32,456 nt of DNA, taken from Clostridia bacterium (GTDB lineage Bacteria > Bacillota_A > Clostridia > Christensenellales > Borkfalkiaceae). How positions within the stretch are numbered: the stretch's first letter is position 1; each line of letters begins with the position of its first letter. A program made the position numbers and the translations under genes. The notes below the pieces were generated by a model. That model made no database searches. It was not told where the DNA came from and saw only the letters and a program-made list of their open reading frames with translations. The stretch covers positions 1 through 32,456 of the forward strand of contig JAFTIG010000029.1 in assembly GCA_017457015.1 (NCBI GenBank). The letters are read 5' to 3'. This document shows, piece by piece, positions 25,946 through 32,456 of this stretch.

Positions 25946-27583
25946 CTACTTTTTAGAATTGAAATTGTCTTTTAAGGACACTATTTCACTGATTATTTCT
26001 TTGCCCTTTACGTCAAGGCGCTTAAAGTAGCCCGTACGAATAAGTTGATACGACACGTCTTTACCGTTTTCAAAAATATAAGGTTCTACCTTGCCTTGAT
26101 AAATTTTAACGCTCTCTTTATTCATACGTTCAGAAAAATCTTGACCTGCATACTCTTCGTCGTTCAAAAGGTAACCGTATTGACGGAGTTCCACGTCACG
26201 ACAAGTATCAGCGTTTACCCACTGAATAACGCCTTTGGTCTTTATACCAGAAGTATCGTTTCCGCTCTTGCTTTCGGGGATATAAGTGCAGAGCACTTCT
26301 TTAACTTCGCCGTTTTCGTCTAAAACTATATCGTCGCACTTGATTATATACGCGCTCTTTAGTCTAACGTATCCGTCCTTTTTAAGGCGGAAATATTTAG
26401 GTGGCGGATTTAAGGAAAAGTCGTCCGCGTCGATATACAAATTCTTGGAAAACGCAATCTTTCTCGTTCTCTTAACTTCTTCGTTGGGGTTAATATCGAA
26501 ATCCACCTGCTCGGTAAAATTATCCGGATAGTTGGTTATCGTCAGTTTCAAGGGTTTAAGAACGCCCATTGCGCGCTCTGCGTGAGTGTTAAGATACTCT
26601 CTTATGCACGCTTCAAGATAACTTATTTGAACTTCGGAATTTGCTTTACTTACGCCTATTCTTGCGCAAAAATCTTTTAATGCGTCGGCAGGGATACCGC
26701 GGTTTCTTAAACCCGTAAGCGTGGGCATTCTCGGATCGTCCCAACCGTCGACAGAGCCGTCTTCAACGAGTTTTTTAAGATATCTCTTACTCATAACGAG
26801 ATTAGTTACGTTAAGACGCGCAAACTCTATCTGACGTGGCTTTGGTACAAACCCTAACTCTATGCCCACCCAGTCGTAAAGCGGACGGTGGTCTTCAAAC
26901 TCTAACGTGCAGAGCGAGTGCGTTACGCCTTGTAAATAGTCACATATCGGGTGCGCGTAATCGTACATAGGATAAATACACCATTTATCACCCGTCCTAT
27001 GGTGTGTTTCTCTTAAAATTCTATAAATAACGGGATCGCGCATGTTGATGTTTGGCGACGCCATATCGATTTTAGCGCGCAAACACTTTTCGCCGTCCTT
27101 AAACTCTCCGTTTCTCATTGCGGTAAAGAGCGCAAGGTTTTCTTCTACGCTTCTATTCCTAAACGGACTTTCTTTCCCAGGCTCGGTTAAAGTTCCGCGG
27201 TTTTTGCTTATTTCTTCAGGGCTCATATCGCACACAAACGCCTTCCCCTTTTTGATAAGTTCAACTGCAAAATCGTAAATCTTTTCAAAAAAGTCAGACG
27301 CATAACACTCTCTGTCCCAAGTAAAGCCAAGCCACTTGATGTCGGCTTTTATAGCGTCGACGAACTCTGTCTTTTCTTTCGACGGGTTAGTATCGTCAAA
27401 AAATAAATTACACTCGCCTTGATACTTTTCCTTCATGCCGAAATTTATGCAAAGTGACTTTGCGTGCCCTATATGCAAATAGCCGTTGGGCTCTGGGGGA
27501 AAACGCGTGTGAACGGAATTAACTTTTCCGCTAGATAATTCGTCGTTGATGATTTGTTCAATAAAGTTAGTTGCTTCAACCAT
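25946..27583 (-). CDS. glnS: Glutaminyl-tRNA synthetase
   Basis: A 545-residue class I synthetase that charges tRNA-Gln with glutamine. The N-terminal catalytic core carries P-P-E-P-N-G-Y-L-H-I-G-H (HIGH at 37-40) and the KMSKS loop V-M-S-K-R; the C-terminal half has the anticodon-binding beta-barrels typical of GlnRS (S-K-N-L-Y-I-D, I-Q-W-V). The R-F-P-P-E-P motif separates it from GluRS, which has R-F-A-P-S-P. Many Firmicutes lack GlnRS and use GluRS with GatCAB; this one encodes direct charging, together with a tRNA-Gln gene in the window. Start: ATG at 27583 after AAGG at 10 nt. Confidence 0.97.
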   Translation of the reverse strand: MVEATNFIEQIINDELSSGKVNSVHTRFPPEPNGYLHIGHAKSLCINFGMKEKYQGECNLFFDDTNPSKEKTEFVDAIKADIKWLGFTWDRECYASDFFEKIYDFAVELIKKGKAFVCDMSPEEISKNRGTLTEPGKESPFRNRSVEENLALFTAMRNGEFKDGEKCLRAKIDMASPNINMRDPVIYRILRETHHRTGDKWCIYPMYDYAHPICDYLQGVTHSLCTLEFEDHRPLYDWVGIELGFVPKPRQIEFARLNVTNLVMSKRYLKKLVEDGSVDGWDDPRMPTLTGLRNRGIPADALKDFCARIGVSKANSEVQISYLEACIREYLNTHAERAMGVLKPLKLTITNYPDNFTEQVDFDINPNEEVKRTRKIAFSKNLYIDADDFSLNPPPKYFRLKKDGYVRLKSAYIIKCDDIVLDENGEVKEVLCTYIPESKSGNDTSGIKTKGVIQWVNADTCRDVELRQYGYLLNDEEYAGQDFSERMNKESVKIYQGKVEPYIFENGKDVSYQLIRTGYFKRLDVKGKEIISEIVSLKDNFNSKK

Positions 27584-27909
27584 AGTAAAAATACCTTAAT
27601 ACTTTAATATATGCAAATAGTATATCATAAAAAATAAAAATAAAAAAGCAAAACGGATAAAAAAACTGATATTGTATAATTGTTTTTTACTTTAATATTA
27701 GTCACGTCGCTCACTTTTTCGGTTACAGATTAAACCAAAATATATTAACACAATAATTTTTGACACTCTGCAATTAATTTATGTCACTACTTGACGGATG
27801 GAAAAAGTGTATAATATATGTGTATATAATATAAGAAGCCCAAAACTTGCTTGCAAGGATTTACAACTTCACCATATTTCAAACGACTCTCATTTTAAGG
27901 TACAGCGTT
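27584..27909. other. AT-rich divergent intergenic region
   Basis: This 326 bp stretch between glnS and the EamA gene encodes nothing recognisable. It holds the leaders of both genes. TTGACG (27791-27796) and two TATAAT boxes (27810-27815, 27825-27830) point to plus-strand promoters, but the spacings (13 and 28 bp) are not functional as a pair. No T-box structure or hairpin was found before glnS. Confidence 0.5.
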
Positions 27910-28791
27910 ATGCAATGGTTATTTTTTACAATTTTACCGCTGCTCTCGGCGTTTAAGGTAACGGCTCAAGGTTATTTTTCCAAGGGTAAAGTAAACAGCG
28001 TGCTAGATACTATAAAACTAAACGGATTTATATTTTTATATTCCGCGATCTCTTTAACCGCGCTAACCGTTAGGCAACTGCCGTCCGTTCAAACGGTCTT
28101 ATTCGCGCTTTTCGTTTCAATCTTAACAATTGCTTTTCAATGTTTTTACGTTCTCGCGTTTAAATCGGGCGCGGTATCTTTAAGCACTACCATTGTAAAT
28201 TTCGGCGTGGCTTTGCCTATTATATATTCTATCGTCTTTTTGGGTGAAAAGGTAACCACTTTTAAGATTATAGGATTTATACTTATTGCGCTCGCCCTTA
28301 TATTATTGCCGTCGGGCGATAAAAACCCCAACTCTAAAGGTATAAAGACTACCAAACGGTGGTTTTTGTTCGTTATAGTTGCAATGCTCTGCACGGGTGC
28401 AATTAATATTTGCCAAAACGTCTTTGCAAGTAGCAACGTTGCTAATGAAAAAGAAGTTTTTACTGCACTTATCTATGCGTTTGCTTCAATTATATGTTTT
28501 ATTCTTTTGCCTATATTTAAGAGTAAAATAAAAGCACCACTTTATAAAGGCGATATAAAAACCAACGTGGGATTAATTTTGATAGGTTTAGTTCTCGGGG
28601 TTTATAATTTATTAGTCGTGTCGGCACTGACCTTTATACCTGCAACCATTTATTTCCCAACCACCTCAGGACTGCAAATTTTGACCGCGGTTATAGTTAG
28701 TTCTATTACTTTTAAGGAATTCCCTTCTATAAAACAAATTATCGGCATAGCGGTAACCGTTGCCGCAGTGGTTATTATCAATCTTCAATAA
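27910..28791 (+). CDS. EamA/DMT-family transporter
   Basis: A 293-residue membrane protein with ten predicted helices in two repeats of five, as in the drug/metabolite transporter family. EamA marks include F-L-G-E-K-V-T-T-F-K-I-I-G at the end of repeat 1 and S-S-I-T-F-K-E-F-P-S-I-K-Q-I-I-G-I at the end of repeat 2, where the conserved Glu occurs. The substrate is unknown. The ATG at 27910 is preferred to an upstream TTG at 27847 because the hydrophobic helix begins there and TAAGGT lies 9 nt before it. Confidence 0.85.
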   Translation: MQWLFFTILPLLSAFKVTAQGYFSKGKVNSVLDTIKLNGFIFLYSAISLTALTVRQLPSVQTVLFALFVSILTIAFQCFYVLAFKSGAVSLSTTIVNFGVALPIIYSIVFLGEKVTTFKIIGFILIALALILLPSGDKNPNSKGIKTTKRWFLFVIVAMLCTGAINICQNVFASSNVANEKEVFTALIYAFASIICFILLPIFKSKIKAPLYKGDIKTNVGLILIGLVLGVYNLLVVSALTFIPATIYFPTTSGLQILTAVIVSSITFKEFPSIKQIIGIAVTVAAVVIINLQ

Positions 28792-28811
28792 TAAATAGAA
28801 AGTGTTTTTAC

Positions 28812-28840
28812 TTGACTAAATTTTTTATATATTGTAAAAT
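28812..28840 (+). promoter_or_regulatory. Promoter of glyS
   Basis: TTGACT (28812-28817), 17 bp, TAAAAT (28835-28840), 38 nt before the ATG. Confidence 0.68.
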
Positions 28841-28878
28841 AACTGTTGATATTTATAATTTTTATGAAGGAAACTGCT

Positions 28879-30288
28879 ATGGAAGAAAAAATCGTATCTA
28901 ACACTATGGAAAAAATTGTAAACTTATGTAAAGGTAGGGGTTTTATATTCCCCGGTAGTGAAATCTACGGCGGACTTGCAAACACTTGGGATTACGGTCC
29001 TTTGGGCGTAGAACTTAAAAATAACGTTAAACGCGCTTGGTGGCAAAAGTTCGTTACCGAAAATAAACTTAACGTCGGTCTTGACGCTGCAATCCTTATG
29101 AACCCGCAAACGTGGGTTGCATCAGGTCACCTTGCAGGATTTTCAGACCCCCTTATGGACTGTCGCGAGTGTCACGAACGTTTTAGGGCAGACAAACTTA
29201 TTGAAGACTGGGCAAACGAAAACGGCTATACTTTAGAAAAGCCTATCGACGCTTTCTCTCACGACGAAATGAAATCTTTCGTTGAAGAACACAACATACC
29301 TTGCCCCACCTGTAAAAAACATAACTTTACCGATATTCGTCAATTTAACCTTATGTTCAAGACTTTCCAAGGGGTAACTGAAGACGCTAAAAACACCGTC
29401 TATCTCCGTCCGGAAACCGCACAAGGTATATTTACTAACTTCGTTAACGTTCAGCGTACTACTAGAAAGAAAATGCCTTTCGGTATCGCGCAAATAGGTA
29501 AATCGTTCAGAAACGAAATTACACCTGGAAACTTTATTTTCCGCGTTCGTGAATTTGAGCAGATGGAATTAGAATTCTTCTGCAAACCCGGCACGGATTT
29601 AGAGTGGTTTAGTTACTGGCGTCAATTCTGCCACGACTGGTTATTATCAATCGGCATTAAGGAAGAAAAGTTAAGACTTCGCGACCACGATCCTGAAGAA
29701 CTTTGTTTCTACTCAAAAGCAACCACCGACTTTGAATTCTTATTCCCGTTCGGTTGGGGCGAACTTTGGGGCGTTGCAGACAGAACTGATTACGACCTTA
29801 CACAACACCAAAACGTTTCGGGCAAAGACCTTTCTTACTTTGATCAAGAAACTAACGAAAGATATATTCCGTACGTCGTTGAGCCTAGCCTTGGCGTAGA
29901 AAGAACGGTTTTAGCGGTGCTTTGTAACGCGTTTGAAGAAGAAGTTATCGACGCGGAAAAGAACGACGTGAGAACGGTACTTCACTTACACCCCACTCTC
30001 GCTCCGTTTAAGGCGGCAATCCTTCCCCTTTCAAAGAAACTTTCTGAAAAGGCGGACGAGATTTATTCTGAACTTATCAAGTCCTTCCCCGTCGATTACG
30101 ACGAATCGGGCTCTATCGGTAAGCGTTATCGCCGTCAAGACGAAATCGGAACGCCTTACTGTGTAACGGTCGACTTTGACACGTTAGAAGACGGTGCTGT
30201 AACGGTGCGTAACCGCGACACTATGGAACAAGTTCGTATTCCTATTAGTGAACTTAAAAACTATATTGCAGAAAAAATTAAATTCTAA
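28879..30288 (+). CDS. glyS: Glycyl-tRNA synthetase, single-chain (alpha2) type
   Basis: A 469-residue class II synthetase of the dimeric type used by many Gram-positive bacteria and eukaryotes, which charges tRNA-Gly. Motif 1 and the glycine pocket are seen at the N-terminus ([12 protein letters not shown]), two Cys pairs lie in the insertion (C-R-E-C-H and C-P-T-C-K-K), motif 2 is F-R-N-E-I-T-P and motif 3 is P-S-L-G-V-E-R. The C-terminal anticodon domain ends with [10 protein letters not shown]. The ATG at 28879 has AAGGA 7 nt before; two upstream in-frame ATGs are less well placed. No T-box leader is present. Confidence 0.97.
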   Translation: MEEKIVSNTMEKIVNLCKGRGFIFPGSEIYGGLANTWDYGPLGVELKNNVKRAWWQKFVTENKLNVGLDAAILMNPQTWVASGHLAGFSDPLMDCRECHERFRADKLIEDWANENGYTLEKPIDAFSHDEMKSFVEEHNIPCPTCKKHNFTDIRQFNLMFKTFQGVTEDAKNTVYLRPETAQGIFTNFVNVQRTTRKKMPFGIAQIGKSFRNEITPGNFIFRVREFEQMELEFFCKPGTDLEWFSYWRQFCHDWLLSIGIKEEKLRLRDHDPEELCFYSKATTDFEFLFPFGWGELWGVADRTDYDLTQHQNVSGKDLSYFDQETNERYIPYVVEPSLGVERTVLAVLCNAFEEEVIDAEKNDVRTVLHLHPTLAPFKAAILPLSKKLSEKADEIYSELIKSFPVDYDESGSIGKRYRRQDEIGTPYCVTVDFDTLEDGAVTVRNRDTMEQVRIPISELKNYIAEKIKF

Positions 30289-30306
30289 TTGATTTTGTCA
30301 TATTTT

Positions 30307-30337
30307 TGCGCCCTGATATTTCAGGGCGCATTTTTTT
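30307..30337 (+). terminator. Terminator of glyS
   Basis: Perfect 10 bp stem TGCGCCCTGA/TCAGGGCGCA with a 4 nt loop, then T7. Confidence 0.92.
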
Positions 30338-30368
30338 ACGCTTGTTTAAAATAATTTGCGTTTGCCTA

Positions 30369-30397
30369 TTGACAAATTCGTTTTAGTGTTTTATAAT
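30369..30397 (+). promoter_or_regulatory. Consensus promoter of the rubrerythrin gene
   Basis: Perfect TTGACA (30369-30374), 17 bp, perfect TATAAT (30392-30397), then a leader with AAAAGGAG. A promoter this strong suggests high constitutive expression. Confidence 0.85.
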
Positions 30398-30427
30398 ATT
30401 TTTAATATATAAAAAGGAGTTATAATT

Positions 30428-30961
30428 ATGGATTTCAAAGGTTCTAAAACAGAAAAAAACTTGTGGGAAGCGTTTGCTGGCGAAAGTCAAGCACGCAATA
30501 AATATACTTATTTTGCATCAAAGGCTAAAAAAGAAGGCTACGAACAGATCGCCGCACTCTTTTTAGAAACGGCTGATAACGAAAAAGAACACGCTAAAAT
30601 TTGGTTTAAGTTGTTAAACGGTATCGGCTCTACTATGGATAACCTTAAAGCCGCCGCTGCAGGTGAAAACGACGAATGGACGGAAATGTATGCAAGAATG
30701 GCTAAAGAAGCCGACGAAGAAGGCTTTACCGATATTGCAAGATTGTTCCGTGGCGTTGCCGCTATCGAAAAGGAACACGAAGAAAGATACCTTGCACTTC
30801 TTAAAAATATTGAAGACGGCACGGTGTTTAAGAAAAACCAAAAAACCGTTTGGATTTGCAGAAACTGCGGTCATATCGTAGACGCAATCGAAGCACCTGA
30901 AAAATGCCCCGTTTGCGACCACCCCAAGGCTTATTTCCAGTTAAGAGTTATTAATTATTAA
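30428..30961 (+). CDS. rbr: Rubrerythrin
   Basis: A 177-residue rubrerythrin, a peroxide-reducing enzyme of anaerobes. The N-terminal four-helix bundle carries the diiron glutamates in [27 protein letters not shown] and [10 protein letters not shown]. The C-terminal rubredoxin-like domain (about 138-177) has C-R-N-C-G and C-P-V-C. It takes electrons from rubredoxin or NADH to reduce H2O2 to water. It is a single-gene unit, separate from the fprA operon, but part of the same defence against oxygen. Confidence 0.97.
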   Translation: MDFKGSKTEKNLWEAFAGESQARNKYTYFASKAKKEGYEQIAALFLETADNEKEHAKIWFKLLNGIGSTMDNLKAAAAGENDEWTEMYARMAKEADEEGFTDIARLFRGVAAIEKEHEERYLALLKNIEDGTVFKKNQKTVWICRNCGHIVDAIEAPEKCPVCDHPKAYFQLRVINY

Positions 30962-30978
30962 TATTAGTAATAAAATTT

Positions 30979-31010
30979 ACGCTCGGTCAATTTCCTTGAC
31001 CGAGCGTTTT
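30979..31010. terminator. Terminator between rubrerythrin and nagB
   Basis: Perfect 12 bp stem ACGCTCGGTCAA/TTGACCGAGCGT with a 5 nt loop followed by TTTT; it lies between two convergent genes. Confidence 0.87.
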
Positions 31011-31044
31011 CGTTAATTATTTAAAAATCAATTTTTACAAATAC

Positions 31045-31830
31045 TTATTTTTCGTTCTTATAAATTTCCTTAAAGTATTTATAAGTGTCAACTTTTAATT
31101 CGCCACATGCGGCTTCGTCACAAGCGATAATTCCGTCTTTATGTAATTGAAGTGCGCTTATCGTCCAAGCGTGGTCAACCCCACCTTCAACGCAGTGACG
31201 GAGAGCGCGCGCTTTGTTGTGCCCGCTAATTAAAAGCAATACTTGTTTAGAGTCGCAAACCGTGCCAACGCCAACTGAAAGGGCGGTTTTAGGAACTTTA
31301 TTAACGTCGTTATCAAAGAAACGGGAATTTACGATCAAAGTATCTTCAGTAAGCGCACGAATACCAGTCCTTGACGTCAACGACGTAAACGGCTCGTTAA
31401 ACGCAATGTGTCCGTCAACACCGCTACCACCCATAAATAAATCAATTCCGCCGTATGACGCAATCTTTTCTTCATAACGAGCACACTCTGCTTCTAAATC
31501 TTTTGCCATGCCGTCTAAAATGTTTACATTTTCCGCAGGAATATCTATGTGATTGAAAAAATTATCGTGCATGAAATACCAGTAACTTTGGTCATGTTCT
31601 CTAGGCAACCCAACGTATTCATCCATATTGAACGTAACTACGTTCTTAAACGTTACTTTACCCGCCTTATTCATTTCAATAAGTTTTTTATAAACGCCGA
31701 GCGGAGATGATCCCGTAGGCAATCCTAAAATGAACGGACGGTTTTCCTTATGGTTATTTATAGCGTTAGCAATATGTTCCGCCGCCCAAACGCTCATGTC
31801 TTGATAGTTGTCTTTGATAATTAACTTCAT
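31045..31830 (-). CDS. nagB: Glucosamine-6-phosphate deaminase
   Basis: A 261-residue NagB that turns glucosamine 6-phosphate into fructose 6-phosphate and ammonia, linking amino-sugar use to glycolysis. The family marks are all here: [10 protein letters not shown] (38-47), the catalytic [14 protein letters not shown] and [20 protein letters not shown] precedes the ATG. It is encoded alone, without nagA or a PTS gene in view. Confidence 0.97.
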   Translation of the reverse strand: MKLIIKDNYQDMSVWAAEHIANAINNHKENRPFILGLPTGSSPLGVYKKLIEMNKAGKVTFKNVVTFNMDEYVGLPREHDQSYWYFMHDNFFNHIDIPAENVNILDGMAKDLEAECARYEEKIASYGGIDLFMGGSGVDGHIAFNEPFTSLTSRTGIRALTEDTLIVNSRFFDNDVNKVPKTALSVGVGTVCDSKQVLLLISGHNKARALRHCVEGGVDHAWTISALQLHKDGIIACDEAACGELKVDTYKYFKEIYKNEK

Positions 31831-31874
31831 ATATTTTACTCCTTAAAAGTTTTATACTTTATATTTATACTTTA

Positions 31875-31903
31875 ATTATACAACTTATTAGTTTATTTGT
31901 AAA
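31875..31903 (-). promoter_or_regulatory. Promoter of nagB
   Basis: TTTACA (31903-31898), 17 bp, perfect TATAAT (31880-31875). Confidence 0.72.
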
Positions 31904-31986
31904 GACCTTTAATTTATTTTAATTAAAAAAGTTCTTATATGCAAAAAAGCACAACAAAAAGACAAAACCGCATAAGGAAAAGCAAA

Positions 31987-32030
31987 AATAAAGCACGTTT
32001 ATCATTTAGATAAATATGCTTTATTTTTTG
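31987..32030. terminator. Bidirectional terminator-like hairpin
   Basis: AATAAAGCA pairs with TGCTTTATT (31987-31995 with 32017-32025), with an inner TTTATC/GATAAA stem. It is followed by Ts on the plus strand and by U5 on the minus strand. Confidence 0.65.
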
Positions 32031-32148
32031 ATCATTAACACTTTTTTATGAGTTTTTTCAGTTTCTTTATTGCCGTTCTATTTACACTCGCCCGTTTTAC
32101 CTTCGGGATAACTTATAAGCAAACAAAAATCACTCGGAAGTTCATCTC

Positions 32149-32297
32149 CGTCGGGTAGCCGACGGCAAAAGAAAAACACCCATCATTTGATGAATGTTTT
32201 CTTTTGATGTGAAGGGCGGCAAGCTACGTTTTATTCGTAGCCTGCCGCGAATTTTTGTAAGGGTCTGTGCGTACATTGTGCGTCGCAGGCTTTTTTT
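32149..32297. repeat. Cluster of palindromes in a gene-free region
   Basis: Within the 500 bp lacking genes (31831-32333) four pairings follow one another: CCGTCGG/CCGACGG with a 4 nt loop (about 32149-32166), AAAAGAAA/TTTTCTTTT enclosing CATCA/TGATG (about 32167-32206), a 13 bp stem GCGGCAAGCTACG with CGTAGCCTGCCGC (32216-32248), and AGCCTGC with GCAGGCT followed by T7 (about 32239-32297). The last two share bases, so they exclude one another. Either a dispersed intergenic repeat or a structured RNA would fit; no known RNA family was recognised. Confidence 0.45.
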
Positions 32298-32333
32298 GTA
32301 TTTGTTTCTCAATTTGGAAATAAGCAATCGTTG

Positions 32334-32456
32334 TTATTGTGGAGTGCTTCCGTTTTCGTCGTACTCGTAGACGTAGCTGTAACCATACGAATAGGTCTTG
32401 GATTGTTTCTTCGTATTTCCGTTTTCGTAGTACTCTTACTCGTAGACGTATATGTA
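32334..32456 (-). pseudogene. C-terminal end of a Tyr-rich repeat protein with an in-frame stop
   Basis: Reading from the window edge on the minus strand, one frame gives YIYVYE, a stop at 32438-32436, then EYYENGNTKK..., YSYGYSYVYEYDENGSTPQ and a final stop at 32336-32334. The Y-x-Y-E-Y-D-E-N-G unit resembles YD (RHS-like) repeats. At DNA level 32348-32375 is repeated at 32417-32450 with a 6 bp in-frame insertion (TAAGAG in coding sense) that creates the stop. The gene is therefore probably truncated or decayed, though the part beyond the edge is unseen. Confidence 0.45.

Noticed and set aside
28792..28878. Possible T-box riboswitch before glyS (and before glnS)
   Set aside because: The leaders are short, with no T-box sequence and no terminator hairpin.
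32142..32327. Minus-strand frame of 61 codons rich in Arg and Lys
   Set aside because: It runs through the cluster of palindromes, has no ribosome site and looks like translation of a structured repeat.

Overview
This 32 kb window reads as chromosome from an uncultured, strictly anaerobic, low-GC Gram-positive bacterium of the class Clostridia, possibly Christensenellales-like. Three things support this: the gene order prs-pth-mfd-prsA on one strand is the classic Firmicutes arrangement, there is an oxygen-detoxification set (FprA flavo-diiron protein, rubredoxin, rubrerythrin), and most genes have strong AAGGAG ribosome sites. The genetic code is standard. No phage, insertion sequence, CRISPR array or defence island was found; most of the window is core genome.

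Layout. 1-1840: the start of a lipoprotein gene behind a promoter containing a run of 14 Gs, then an operon FprA - short rubredoxin - BFD-like [2Fe-2S] protein. 1896-5600: an NlpC/P60 lipoprotein, tRNA-Gln(CUG) followed by a small palindromic element that repeats the tRNA 3' end, a MATE transporter and a GNAT acetyltransferase. 5599-14100: a PHP phosphoesterase/DEDDh exonuclease pair, then prsA-like, mfd, pth and prs. 14095-16732: tadA, an M14 peptidase, rlmH and a CPBP protease as a compact minus-strand cluster. 16816-21740: two convergent, cytoplasmic, rhamnosidase-like glycoside hydrolases (GH106-like and GH78-like). 21823-25183: guaB with a small membrane protein, an orphan lipoprotein and a YgjV-like membrane protein. 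25425-31830: cyclophilin, glnS, an EamA transporter, glyS, rubrerythrin and nagB. 31831-32456: a 500 bp hairpin-rich gene-free region, then the end of a Tyr-rich repeat gene with an in-frame stop.

Two regulatory signals stand out. First, the lipoprotein promoter at 135-166 holds a 14-G homopolymer between its -35 and -10 boxes, the architecture of phase-variable promoters. Second, four genes (NlpC/P60, GNAT, CPBP, GH78-like) lack a ribosome site and have a -35/17 bp/-10 promoter whose -10 box lies exactly 6 nt before the start codon. This predicts transcription starting on the start codon, i.e. leaderless mRNAs, which are unusual for this phylum. Elsewhere, promoters with the same 17 bp spacing sit far enough upstream to leave room for a normal ribosome site, so both modes appear to coexist.
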